IMG/VR virus record: IMGVR_UViG_3300009428_000016
Coordinates: 1-42,799 of that record
Source of the DNA: a virus
Length of the DNA: 42,799 bases
Direction: 5' to 3' (one strand)
The notes beneath the pieces were generated by a model, which was given only the letters and a program-made list of their open reading frames with translations, searched no databases and was not told where the DNA came from. Position 1 is the stretch's first letter; every line of letters starts with the position of its first letter. Below are positions 7,898-15,879 of this stretch, in pieces. The translations under genes were made by a program, and so were the position numbers.

Positions 7898-9487
7898 ATG
7901 GAAGCTGGCGTTTTTTATACCGACGGTGGTAAAAGACCTATGGGTACAGGTTGGGGTGTTCATGGTTATACATACGCTATTGATGGTAATGTAATTAAAG
8001 CACCGCGCAATCAAGCACAGCCGACTGATATCGGTTATCTTGATAAAGTATTAAAGGTGTCTAAGTTTGACGCTAAAGGCAATGAGATAATCACAGATCA
8101 AATTAAACCTTTTGCAGAAGAAACGGCTGTATCTACAGAAGTGGATAAAAGCAAAGACAAAACACCTTTAAAGAAAGAACCGTTTAACTTTAAAGTTAAC
8201 AAAGCTATTCCGGTTAAGCCAAAGACGTTCATCGATGCTTGGGGTCGTTTAGATTCAGAGATGTCTAATAACGTTGCTGAGCTATCTGCTATGACATACG
8301 CACTTGATTATGCAGAAGAGAAAGGACTTAAGAAAATTAAAGTTCTCTCTGATTCTGAGTACTGTATTCTAGGTACAGTCAATGCATTGAAATGGCGACG
8401 TGATGGATGGAGAAACTCTCGTGGGTTAGATGTTAAGAACGCAGAGCTTTGGGAAAAGACACTTAAGTCTATTGCCGATGCAGCACAAGCTGGTCGTGAA
8501 GTACAGTTTGTTTGGGTTCGTGCTCATAACGGTGAGAAAGGAAATGAACTTGCAGATACAAGCGCAACTAAAGGTTTAATTCTTAATACCATCGAAGGTA
8601 GTGCAGAAACAGTTCTTCAAGAAGAAGATGTTAAAACATACGGTAAAGCTAAACTTGAATATTCAAGACTACTTGCTTTTCCTATTTGGTACTTTAGAAC
8701 TAACTGTGGTAATGAAATTAACTTACCAGATGGAACGTTCCAGTATTACGTAGGAACTCATAACAACGCACCAGAGATGGCAGGTAAAAGAGCCATTGAC
8801 CATAACTTCGGTGTGGTTCGTTTGAATGAACGTGTTGAAGTATTTGATGAAGTATTAACTGCTCAAGAAAAGCTACTTAGCTCTACAGAAGAAGTCATTT
8901 CTTTTGGTCTGATGAGCAACATCTTTAAACCAGATGTATTAGTAGAACTTGAAAAGAACGGTGCTCAATACTTCTATCCAAAAGAAGAATCGTTTAACAA
9001 AGATGTTGTGATGTTTGATAAGCTAGAGAACGGCGGTGTGCAATTAACGCACGTAGCTAGACCACCTAGAATATCGGCTCGTGTATTCGATTACTGTAAA
9101 TTGCTGGATTATGTGCTAGACCAGTACTTAAGTAATGATGAAACTGTTATCGTTACCGATTTGACTGATGACTTTCAATTGAAAGAAACCAGTGCTAAAG
9201 GTAAAGTTAAATATTCATTACAAGACGCGGTCAAGTCAAACTTATCAATGATGAAGATTGCCGTTAACCATAATCTCAAAGCAGAAGGTAAGAAAGAATT
9301 TAATATAGCCATTGGCTTTACAGTTCCTTCTAAGAACCATCTAAGTAGATTAATCGGTAAAGACTTCAGCATCAAGTTTGTAACGTGGAAAGAATGCGAC
9401 ATTGCATTTAGATACGCTGCTATCGTTGAATCCTCAGATGGTATCGCTATTTATGCACCGCACTCTAATTCTGTAATCTGTAAATAG
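7898..9487 (+). CDS. RNase HI-domain protein with long C-terminal extension
   Basis: Cleaves RNA in RNA-DNA hybrids, probably for primer removal. The catalytic set is visible: D9 in YTDGG, E128 in NNVAEL, D152 in LSDSEY, and D220 in NELAD with H210 in RAHNG. Between the first and second strands there is an insertion of about 75 residues (about 35-110) that is Lys/Glu-rich and absent from ordinary RNase HI (about 155 aa). Residues about 240-529 form a further domain that I cannot place. AAGGA precedes the ATG. phiKZ-like phages carry an RNase H near their UvsX-like gene, as seen here. The RNase H assignment is secure; the C-terminal role is unknown. Confidence 0.88.
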   Translation: MEAGVFYTDGGKRPMGTGWGVHGYTYAIDGNVIKAPRNQAQPTDIGYLDKVLKVSKFDAKGNEIITDQIKPFAEETAVSTEVDKSKDKTPLKKEPFNFKVNKAIPVKPKTFIDAWGRLDSEMSNNVAELSAMTYALDYAEEKGLKKIKVLSDSEYCILGTVNALKWRRDGWRNSRGLDVKNAELWEKTLKSIADAAQAGREVQFVWVRAHNGEKGNELADTSATKGLILNTIEGSAETVLQEEDVKTYGKAKLEYSRLLAFPIWYFRTNCGNEINLPDGTFQYYVGTHNNAPEMAGKRAIDHNFGVVRLNERVEVFDEVLTAQEKLLSSTEEVISFGLMSNIFKPDVLVELEKNGAQYFYPKEESFNKDVVMFDKLENGGVQLTHVARPPRISARVFDYCKLLDYVLDQYLSNDETVIVTDLTDDFQLKETSAKGKVKYSLQDAVKSNLSMMKIAVNHNLKAEGKKEFNIAIGFTVPSKNHLSRLIGKDFSIKFVTWKECDIAFRYAAIVESSDGIAIYAPHSNSVICK

Positions 9488-9496
9488 AGGTAGCTT

Positions 9497-9889
9497 ATGA
9501 CATCTAGACTGGAACACATGGTCTCAATGTTCTTCATTAGATCGCTTGCAAAACTACTCCCTGACCGAATGAAACGTTTATTGGTCATAGTTAGTCTTTA
9601 CAATCATTTCCTAGAGAGTGAATCAATAACCGAAGAACAGCGCCAGCTAAAACTGACGGAACTTAATGAAGCATTAAAGCTTGCAACAACGAGTTCCAGA
9701 AGTCTAGCGCTTGGTTTATTATTCAGCGAACCTCTTTGGGGCGGAAGAACAAACATCACTATGAATAACTTGAAGCGTGAACGGGTTGATAACTTCCTAC
9801 CGCACTTCTTACGTTATGGTAGAGATGTGGATATAGAAGCTGATGTAAGAAATCTAGATAAGTTTCTGTTAACAAAAAGAAATGCATAA
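9497..9889 (+). CDS. Hypothetical protein, 130 aa, cotranscribed with RNase H
   Basis: Starts nine bases after the RNase H stop with an AGAGGTAG ribosome binding site, so the two genes form one operon. The product is mainly helical and basic, with no metal or nucleotide motif. A hydrophobic patch at about residues 27-35 is too short for a clear membrane span. A strong hairpin follows. A replication accessory role is only guilt by association. Confidence 0.65.
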   Translation: MTSRLEHMVSMFFIRSLAKLLPDRMKRLLVIVSLYNHFLESESITEEQRQLKLTELNEALKLATTSSRSLALGLLFSEPLWGGRTNITMNNLKRERVDNFLPHFLRYGRDVDIEADVRNLDKFLLTKRNA

Positions 9890-9890
9890 T

Positions 9891-9916
9891 AAGAAAGGGG
9901 TGTTAGCCCCTTTCTT
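9891..9916. terminator. Bidirectional hairpin followed by ATGTTTT
   Basis: A 10-bp perfect stem, AAGAAAGGGG/CCCCTTTCTT, loop TGTTAG, sits between convergent genes. The end of the 3' arm plus flank reads CTTATGTTTT. The left flank read on the minus strand gives TTATGCAT, so both directions carry the TTATG signature. Confidence 0.75.
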
Positions 9917-9926
9917 ATGTTTTAAG

Positions 9927-10763
9927 TTACACTTTTTTATTCATTTCAGTTAGTGCGTTATCTAGTGCTTGATAAGAATAATCAAGTAAAGATAAAAGAC
10001 TAATTGCTTCTGCAACCGCATGTACATGTAAGCTAAGGTCAGATACAGCACGACGATTACCAGCAAGACGTAAAGCGTATTGTTCCATGAACTGATCTGC
10101 TAGCTCATTGATACGTTCAATGTCTTTAGATACCTTAGTGGTGTCTAACTGACTTCTTTTTTCAGTTAACTGAGAGTAATATGTACGCAACTCATCTAAC
10201 TCAGAAACGCTACTAATCATATCACCAATAGTAGAGCGGTTACTACGAGCACTAGAACCGAACATGCTTTGGAACTTTTCATTGGTAGCATCTAAGGTAG
10301 TTTGTTTAACTTTACCATAATTACTTAGACTTTTGATTTTATCAGGGTCATTATTCAAAACAGCAAACAACGACACAAGGCCGCTGAGAGCTTCTGTAAG
10401 CTCACTAGACAATGAGGTATAACATTCATCCAATGTAACTATCCATGTCTTAAGGTTAACTTGTAGACCGTCCTGTATAGATACCGGATGCTGGCTAACA
10501 TTAGCCAGATCTTTTTTCTGCAACTTCTTAAATAAAGTTTCTAGTAATTTAGAATCTGAGTTTTTAAAATCTTTAAAGTTTGTCTTTTTAGGGAACGCGC
10601 TTTTAAAACCAGATAATAAAGATTTAACGAAACCAGCACCGTCCTCAGCACTGTAAGTAAGTTTAGAATATGCCGACACATTTGTATACAAGATCATTGC
10701 CTGACTACCAACCCCACCAACCGTGGGTTCTAACGCTAGTTTTCTGTTTATTTTCTGTAACAT
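9927..10763 (-). CDS. Hypothetical helical protein, 278 aa
   Basis: Not recognised. The N-terminal 30 residues are Gly-rich and hydrophobic. The rest is almost entirely helical, with heptad-like Leu spacing in the last 150 residues. There is no signal peptide and no catalytic motif. It stands alone on the minus strand between two plus-strand replication and recombination units, with a short divergent gap (10764-10823) to the UvsX-like gene. Single minus-strand genes in this window tend to be virion proteins, so a late structural role is possible but unproven. Confidence 0.6.
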   Translation of the reverse strand: MLQKINRKLALEPTVGGVGSQAMILYTNVSAYSKLTYSAEDGAGFVKSLLSGFKSAFPKKTNFKDFKNSDSKLLETLFKKLQKKDLANVSQHPVSIQDGLQVNLKTWIVTLDECYTSLSSELTEALSGLVSLFAVLNNDPDKIKSLSNYGKVKQTTLDATNEKFQSMFGSSARSNRSTIGDMISSVSELDELRTYYSQLTEKRSQLDTTKVSKDIERINELADQFMEQYALRLAGNRRAVSDLSLHVHAVAEAISLLSLLDYSYQALDNALTEMNKKV

Positions 10764-10823
10764 TTTATTTAGTCCACTTTAATATGTAAAAACAAATTTC
10801 ATAAAATAGGAAAGGTCCAACTT

Positions 10824-12341
10824 ATGGGTATTAATTCTGTAATCGAGTCAACTCCACCAATCAAAGCTTTATTCAACATGGGCTGTCTGATGGATATCCC
10901 AAACTGCTCGGGCAGTTACCGCTATGGCAAGTATGGTGAAGCCATATTAAATGGGGGTCTAGCTCATTTCGAAGGTGTAGGTGGTAGACCGAATACGCAC
11001 AAGTCTACGTTCATGCACTTTAGATCACTGCGACTGATAGACCGTTACCCAACTACTGAGGGAAGTAATCTAGATACTGAATACTCTCAAACTCCTGGTC
11101 GTTTCAATCTATTGCGTAAACACCATCCTCGCCTAGAAGCATTGAGCTTTGACTTCGAAGATGAAGATCAACAAATCCTTACTATCACAGATGGTCGTAA
11201 ATACCGTGGTGATGATTACTGGGAAGAAGTTAAGAACTACGCTAAAACAAAGATGAATGATAAAACAGCTATCATGACTCTACCATTTGTAACAGCGAAA
11301 GGTCGTCACTTCAAAGGGCTTAAAGTTGATGTAATGGCAATTGACTCATTATCTCGAATGGGCACTAAGTCATTAGATAAAATCATCGACAACAATGACG
11401 TTGGCTCTAACAGCATGCAAACATTCGGTGCTCGTGACTCAGGCGTTAAAGCACAGATGTTAATCCAGATATCTGATTATGCACTGCGTACTGGTTTAGT
11501 ATGTCAATTAACAGCGCACGTTGACGATGAAGTTAACTTAGAAATGTTTCCTACTTCAACTAAGAAACTAGCGTTCTTGAAAAACGGTCTTAAGTTCAAA
11601 TACGTATCGAATCAGTTCGCGTTCTTACCTAATAACTTATGGTATGTTTATTCAGCTACGCCTTACAACAATGCAACAAGTAAGTACAGTGAATATCCTC
11701 GTGATAAAGACGATACAAACAGTACAGACTTAATGCGTATGTTCATTCAGAATCTACGTGGTAAGTTTGGCTCATCGGGTGCACCGACTGAATTAATCGT
11801 TTCTCAACGTGAAGGTATCTTACCTACATTGAGTGAGTTCCATCACTGTCGTAAAACTAAGAGCAAACCTACAGAAGCAGGTTTTGGTTTAGTGGGTAAC
11901 AACACAACTGCTGCACTTGCATTAAAGCCAGATGTTAAGTTTACTCGAAATACCATTCGTACTAAGTATGTTGAGCATCCTGAACTGGTACGTGGTTTTG
12001 AAATCACATCTGAAGTATGTCAATTAAAAGAGTTATGGCATCACCTTCCATTAGAATACAAAATGATTACAATGGAAGAGATCTACGCTAAGTTAGTTGA
12101 CCTAGGTTATGATGTTGACTTCTTACTTGGTAAGACTCGTGGCTTCTGGACACATGTTGAATCTGAATCTATGTTCGGACCGTTCTTATCAACATGTGAT
12201 GTCCTTCGTATCGTTACAGATAAGTATTATCCGTACTGGTATGACAAAGCAATTAAAGAACATAAACTAGCACCGATTAAAAATCGTAAAGTTGCAATTG
12301 AAGCACTTAAGCTAGAATGCCCTTGGGTAACTTGGTGTTAA
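10824..12341 (+). CDS. UvsX/RecA-like recombinase ATPase
   Basis: A RecA-fold ATPase likely to coat single-stranded DNA for strand exchange. The Walker A region at residues 54-62 reads GRPNTHKST. The usual second glycine before the lysine is replaced by His, much as T4 UvsX has GPSKSFKS. An acidic LDTEYS follows at about 84-88, at the position of the catalytic Glu in RecA, and Walker B is MAIDSLS with D174. At 505 residues it is longer than T4 UvsX (about 390), with an extra C-terminal region of about 150 residues. AAAGGT precedes the ATG. A hairpin ends the gene. From memory, phiKZ gp152 is the equivalent. A DnaB-like or Sak4-like ATPase is a less likely reading. Confidence 0.75.
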   Translation: MGINSVIESTPPIKALFNMGCLMDIPNCSGSYRYGKYGEAILNGGLAHFEGVGGRPNTHKSTFMHFRSLRLIDRYPTTEGSNLDTEYSQTPGRFNLLRKHHPRLEALSFDFEDEDQQILTITDGRKYRGDDYWEEVKNYAKTKMNDKTAIMTLPFVTAKGRHFKGLKVDVMAIDSLSRMGTKSLDKIIDNNDVGSNSMQTFGARDSGVKAQMLIQISDYALRTGLVCQLTAHVDDEVNLEMFPTSTKKLAFLKNGLKFKYVSNQFAFLPNNLWYVYSATPYNNATSKYSEYPRDKDDTNSTDLMRMFIQNLRGKFGSSGAPTELIVSQREGILPTLSEFHHCRKTKSKPTEAGFGLVGNNTTAALALKPDVKFTRNTIRTKYVEHPELVRGFEITSEVCQLKELWHHLPLEYKMITMEEIYAKLVDLGYDVDFLLGKTRGFWTHVESESMFGPFLSTCDVLRIVTDKYYPYWYDKAIKEHKLAPIKNRKVAIEALKLECPWVTWC

Positions 12342-12355
12342 TTTAATACCGTTCA

Positions 12356-12379
12356 GATATAGGGAGCAATCCCTATATC
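12356..12379 (+). terminator. Hairpin followed by CTTATGAATAA
   Basis: A 10-bp stem, GATATAGGGA/TCCCTATATC, loop GCAA, 15 bases after the UvsX-like stop, then CTTATG. It is another member of the hairpin-TTATG class with no long T-tract. Confidence 0.65.
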
Positions 12380-12444
12380 CTTATGAATAAAATGGAATCC
12401 TCCTATGATTAAAAACAAGCTAAAAGAATCAAGAGAATTGAACA

Positions 12445-12915
12445 ATGACTGCAAAAAAGAAAAAACCAAAGATCTCGAAGACTAAAGTTGGTATCTTCGG
12501 CATAAAACAATTTGACGATATGGAAGTTGTTAAAAAGAAATTAGGCAAAGTAGATATCTTCAAAGATGAAGATGTTGCTGAGAACATTGAAGTCTTCACC
12601 TATGATGACGATGGTATCCCTGCTCTAATCCGTGACTATTGCAGTGACAACAAAATCAAATGTAGCGTTATTAAAACTAACTGGTCTGCTGACTCATCGG
12701 CAGGGGTTAAACGTAATACTGAAATATTAAACAAAGCTTCTCGAATCATCATCTTCACTGACAATAAAGACTCATACATGAAAACCGTCACCGAAGAAGC
12801 TAAAGCTAAAAAACGTCAGATCAATACCTTTTGCTTACAGAACGAAGATAGTAAATACTATAAAGTAAAAGAAGAGCGTCCAGAAACTGAAACGCTAACC
12901 GAACAGAGGATCTAA
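12445..12915 (+). CDS. SLOG/DUF2493-like nucleotide-binding protein
   Basis: After a Lys-rich N-terminus the sequence KVGIFGIKQFDD (about residues 15-26) matches the first strand-loop of the YspA/DUF2493 branch of the SLOG Rossmannoid superfamily (typically KV.I.GSR.F.D). The second half also fits: TNWSADSSAGVKRNTEIL then ASRIIIFTDN resembles the family's W....AG..RN..M...AD.vi.F. The central glycine-rich GG..G ligand loop of the family is missing; the segment there is acidic instead, so it may not bind the usual nucleotide. It is the first gene of a tight four-gene operon with the RNAP beta C-terminal piece. SLOG proteins often sense nucleotide signals; the role in phage is inferred. Confidence 0.55.
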   Translation: MTAKKKKPKISKTKVGIFGIKQFDDMEVVKKKLGKVDIFKDEDVAENIEVFTYDDDGIPALIRDYCSDNKIKCSVIKTNWSADSSAGVKRNTEILNKASRIIIFTDNKDSYMKTVTEEAKAKKRQINTFCLQNEDSKYYKVKEERPETETLTEQRI

Positions 12916-12917
12916 TA

Positions 12918-13616
12918 ATGGATTTTTTAAACGTACCTAAGAATAAACAAAAGGCTGTCCGTGAAGCTTTCCTTACCAGCTGGTTGTCATCATTAGAGTC
13001 AATGATTAAAGGAACCGATAACGTTCCCATGTACACTGAATACTTCGCTGCTAAGAGCGATGAAGAATGTATGGCTATCTTTGAATTGATTCGTACGGGT
13101 AAGTTTAAACTGCCCTTAATAGTTCCTAACCTCAAAGGTACTAAAGTAGATATCGAACGTCTTAATAAATTCGGTCTTGAACTAGGTCATACGTTCTACC
13201 AGAATATAACCATTACGGATCAGACAGTCGATGATGTTACTTACGCTTCTCCTGTAAAAGCAATGGTTGTTAAAGATTATGTACGTCGTCAGATACAGAC
13301 GAGTGAAAATAAACTAAGCGTACCTAAAGATGCTAACGTAGTCGATGACTCAACAGGTCAGGTTACAGGTGATTCTAAGGGTGGTGCTTTCTCATTAGCA
13401 GAGACACGTAACTTAGAAGCAAAAGAACTTGATAACTGTATCTATGAATTCTTAGCACCATTGGGTGGTAATAACGAAGCGTATCAGATAATGGAAGATA
13501 CAATCATTGAGCAAGGTACTGTAACTATTGCAGACATTCAGACAGATGAACGTCCTGGAGTAGTAGATATGGTAGATGTTTTATTCAGATCAGCACACAT
13601 TAAAGGTAACTGGTAA
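12918..13616 (+). CDS. Probable RNA polymerase beta subunit, C-terminal segment
   Basis: Residues from about 110 onward line up with the end of bacterial RpoB. PVKAMVVKDYVRRQI corresponds to the strand-helix before the clamp (in RpoB, TVGYMYMLKLNHLV). The stretch TGDSKGGAFSLAETRNLEAK corresponds to GGQRFGEMEVWALEA. A helix DNCIYEFLAPLGG then stands where RpoB has the LQEML helix. This part is exactly what the large beta gene at 32906-37102 lacks, so beta appears split in two genes about 19 kb apart. From memory, phiKZ also splits its virion beta (gp178 and gp149). AGAGGAT precedes the ATG and the next gene overlaps the stop. The alignment is by eye and would need a profile search. Confidence 0.6.
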   Translation: MDFLNVPKNKQKAVREAFLTSWLSSLESMIKGTDNVPMYTEYFAAKSDEECMAIFELIRTGKFKLPLIVPNLKGTKVDIERLNKFGLELGHTFYQNITITDQTVDDVTYASPVKAMVVKDYVRRQIQTSENKLSVPKDANVVDDSTGQVTGDSKGGAFSLAETRNLEAKELDNCIYEFLAPLGGNNEAYQIMEDTIIEQGTVTIADIQTDERPGVVDMVDVLFRSAHIKGNW

Positions 13617-14149
13617 TGGCAGAAATTGCAATTGAAACTAACAATGATAAGATCGACATGTTCTGTAGAGAAGTACTTGTTTCTTCTAGACAGTTGTATG
13701 GGGAAAGTAAACTCTACGATACATTCTTCAAACGTTTAACTAATTTCAGATTAGAAAACATAACGTCTAAGCCTAGCCAGTTAAAGCTTGTTGAAGAAAT
13801 TAAGCTACTCGATGCTGAGTGGACTAAAACAGTAAGTATAAGTTACATTGAAGTATTGCACGCTGCTACTTCTCGTCTTATCTATTTACTATCCGTAGAA
13901 GGGCTCTGGGAGATCGCTAGAGACGCTGTAGTTGAAACGGTACAGAATCATGTTCCCTTTCACACAGATCGCGACCACGTGTCTGTCAAGTCCGATTCTC
14001 TAAACTTAATGAATGCGGATAAGACTATTGAATCGACTGACCTTAACAAGTTTAGAAACGAAAGATGGTTAGTTGCTTATGTTATATTAGCGATGTACGT
14101 AACCGTCCCAGTTAACATTGCTAGACTATCTAATGCGGTTGATGAATGA
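13616..14149 (+). CDS. Hypothetical protein, 177 aa
   Basis: Its ATG overlaps the stop of the beta C-terminal gene (TAATG) and its own stop overlaps the next ATG by four bases (ATGA), so all three are translationally coupled. The protein is mainly helical. The C-terminal WLVAYVILAMYVTVP is a hydrophobic stretch that could be a membrane helix or a buried core helix. A similar segment ends the next protein. Function unknown. Confidence 0.65.
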   Translation: MAEIAIETNNDKIDMFCREVLVSSRQLYGESKLYDTFFKRLTNFRLENITSKPSQLKLVEEIKLLDAEWTKTVSISYIEVLHAATSRLIYLLSVEGLWEIARDAVVETVQNHVPFHTDRDHVSVKSDSLNLMNADKTIESTDLNKFRNERWLVAYVILAMYVTVPVNIARLSNAVDE

Positions 14150-14868
14150 ATATCTTATTAAGTCTCGATGAACTTCTCGATACTCGCCTAGGGGTACTTA
14201 ACACAATGGATGTTAATTACCCTAAAAAGATGTTAGCTAACGATTGGCAAACACGAATAGGTGACAGTACCATTTTAGAATACTGCGACGTATCTAATGA
14301 TGAGTACAATGAAGCATATGGTAAACGTACCGTTGAAGAGTTAAAGAATTCTGTCATTACAAACATCCCTTCTTATGTAGCAAATCAACTAGCAAGTGAT
14401 ATCGTTAACTTTCCAGAGATGGAAGAGCTAGGCGCTACGCCAGAGATATTCTTAAACGTCTGGCCTTATAAACTCAATAAAGAAGAGACGGATACGTTTG
14501 TACTTATACTTAGACGAATCTTTACGTTTGCTGAGAAAGTGACAGTCATTCAAGTGTCTCCTAAATACATAACGCCTAGATGGTTGAAAGATAAAGAGAT
14601 TTATTACTTCTTTAACTATGATGGTATCAAGTGGATGAACATTCATTCAGAAGCGTTATTGGAATTCCCTATAACCAGAATGAAGTTTTATATGCCTGCT
14701 ACCGAACAGATAAACTCTGAACCAATGACACAGGAAATGCACAACGAATATAAAGATGTTGATCGCTTTAATCTCGTTGCTGTAGCATGGGCCATGTATA
14801 TAACCATTCAATATATTCCAGTTAAGGTATTCTCAATCATTGATAGACCTACAGATAAAGCAAAATAG
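14146..14868 (+). CDS. Hypothetical protein, 240 aa
   Basis: Last gene of the operon that starts with the SLOG-like protein. It has aromatic-rich central segments and a C-terminal hydrophobic stretch LVAVAWAMYITIQYIPV, similar in placement and pattern to the end of the preceding protein. The two may be distant paralogues or share a docking helix. No catalytic motif is visible. A bidirectional terminator follows immediately. Confidence 0.65.
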   Translation: MNILLSLDELLDTRLGVLNTMDVNYPKKMLANDWQTRIGDSTILEYCDVSNDEYNEAYGKRTVEELKNSVITNIPSYVANQLASDIVNFPEMEELGATPEIFLNVWPYKLNKEETDTFVLILRRIFTFAEKVTVIQVSPKYITPRWLKDKEIYYFFNYDGIKWMNIHSEALLEFPITRMKFYMPATEQINSEPMTQEMHNEYKDVDRFNLVAVAWAMYITIQYIPVKVFSIIDRPTDKAK

Positions 14869-14890
14869 AAGAGAGGCAACTGCCTCTCTT
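14869..14890. terminator. Bidirectional intrinsic terminator
   Basis: AAGAGAGGC/GCCTCTCTT with a four-base loop, followed by TTTCTATTATTTTTT, between convergent genes. This one has a clear T-rich tail and lacks the TTATG motif. Confidence 0.8.
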
Positions 14891-14896
14891 TTTCTA

Positions 14897-15328
14897 TTAT
14901 TTTTTAAGCGCTAAACGTTTAGCTTCTTCAGATTTCTGACGAGTAGTAAACTGGTCATATGTCTGACCAGATGCTTTCTCGTTTAATTCAGTTTCCAGTA
15001 TTTCAAATTTACCAGACTGTTTAATGACTGGAGTTTTGTCTGCTTCAACTGCATTGCCTCGTAAGAATGGGTTTGAACCATTGCGTTGGATAGATTCTGA
15101 AATTGCAGACATGGCTTGTGCTTGTTCTGCGGCTGAGTCGGCTTGTTTATCTTCAACTTCTAAACGTAAGTTGGTCTGCGCTTGCTTGTCTGTATCAGCC
15201 AATGCTTTAAGATAAAGAGAGCCCATTTTAGGATCAATGAAAATAGTTGTGTCTTTTTCTAATTCATCAAGAAACTTATCTCGACGATGTAATGTTTTCT
15301 CAATCTGCTCTCTGTTAACATCTGCCAT
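14897..15328 (-). CDS. Hypothetical protein, 143 aa
   Basis: A small, highly charged helical protein with an AAGGAAG ribosome binding site. The stretch DPKMGSLYLKALADTDKQA followed by helical Glu/Ala-rich sequence faintly recalls small terminase or packaging-adaptor proteins, but there is no decisive motif and no large terminase nearby. I leave it unassigned. It is transcribed divergently from the next gene across a 71-base AT-rich gap containing a promoter-like element. Confidence 0.6.
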   Translation of the reverse strand: MADVNREQIEKTLHRRDKFLDELEKDTTIFIDPKMGSLYLKALADTDKQAQTNLRLEVEDKQADSAAEQAQAMSAISESIQRNGSNPFLRGNAVEADKTPVIKQSGKFEILETELNEKASGQTYDQFTTRQKSEEAKRLALKK

Positions 15329-15360
15329 GTTAGCTTCCTTTATGTAAAGTTCTTTAAATA

Positions 15361-15378
15361 TATATCATATAAATGATG
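15361..15378 (+). promoter_or_regulatory. Candidate phage promoter, TATAT-N7-ATGATG
   Basis: TATAT (15361-15365), seven bases, ATGATG (15373-15378), 22 bases before the next plus-strand ATG and in a divergent gap. It has the same layout as the copies at 436, 20889 and 40361. The surrounding sequence is nearly palindromic (ATCATATAAATGAT), so the minus gene could use it too. Confidence 0.45.
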
Positions 15379-15399
15379 TAAGTCTAGGATAACCTGCCA

Positions 15400-15870
15400 A
15401 TGGATTTTATTAAACAACTTTTATTTAAGTGGCGGTGTAAGAATTTCTTATCTTCCAATAAAGAAATAAAAGAAAAAGTAATCTACTTGATAAACAATAT
15501 TAAATATCTACCAGTAGTAAAGTTTGAAAATGTAGATAGTCATGTATTACTCGTACATACTGAAAACATAGAAGAGCTGGTTAAACTAATGGTTCAAATA
15601 AACAATGATGTAACGATAGGTCGTATAAGTAAACCAATACCGTCGACCTCTCCAGTAAACATAGGAGGTAAAAACTATTTCAGAGACAATACCTCTGAAC
15701 AAGTACCGTTTGATAGAACTCACTGTAAAGAATTATTCAATAATGAATTCAATAAATATTTAAAAAAGCTTAACAAGATTAAGCATGATGTGTCAGAAAT
15801 AGATTTCTATACCCGACGTCACGGTCAAGTGATTGAAGATATAGTTGAACTATTGAGAACCAACCTATAG
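15400..15870 (+). CDS. Hypothetical protein, 156 aa
   Basis: First gene of a plus-strand unit directly behind a candidate promoter; TAGGATAA serves as ribosome binding site. The protein is Lys/Asn/Ile-rich, with a basic N-terminus and a helical C-terminus. It uses AGA arginine codons and AT-rich codons more than the polymerase genes do. There are no motifs I recognise. Confidence 0.6.
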   Translation: MDFIKQLLFKWRCKNFLSSNKEIKEKVIYLINNIKYLPVVKFENVDSHVLLVHTENIEELVKLMVQINNDVTIGRISKPIPSTSPVNIGGKNYFRDNTSEQVPFDRTHCKELFNNEFNKYLKKLNKIKHDVSEIDFYTRRHGQVIEDIVELLRTNL

Positions 15871-15879
15871 GGAAAACCC

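Noticed and set aside
12404-12484. Short 26-codon frame starting MIKNKLKES ahead of the SLOG-like gene
   Set aside because: No clear ribosome binding site and it overlaps the next gene; too short to support without conservation.
14897-15328. Small terminase subunit
   Set aside because: Only a vague helical DPK...DKQA resemblance; no large terminase in the window and no DNA-binding motif visible.
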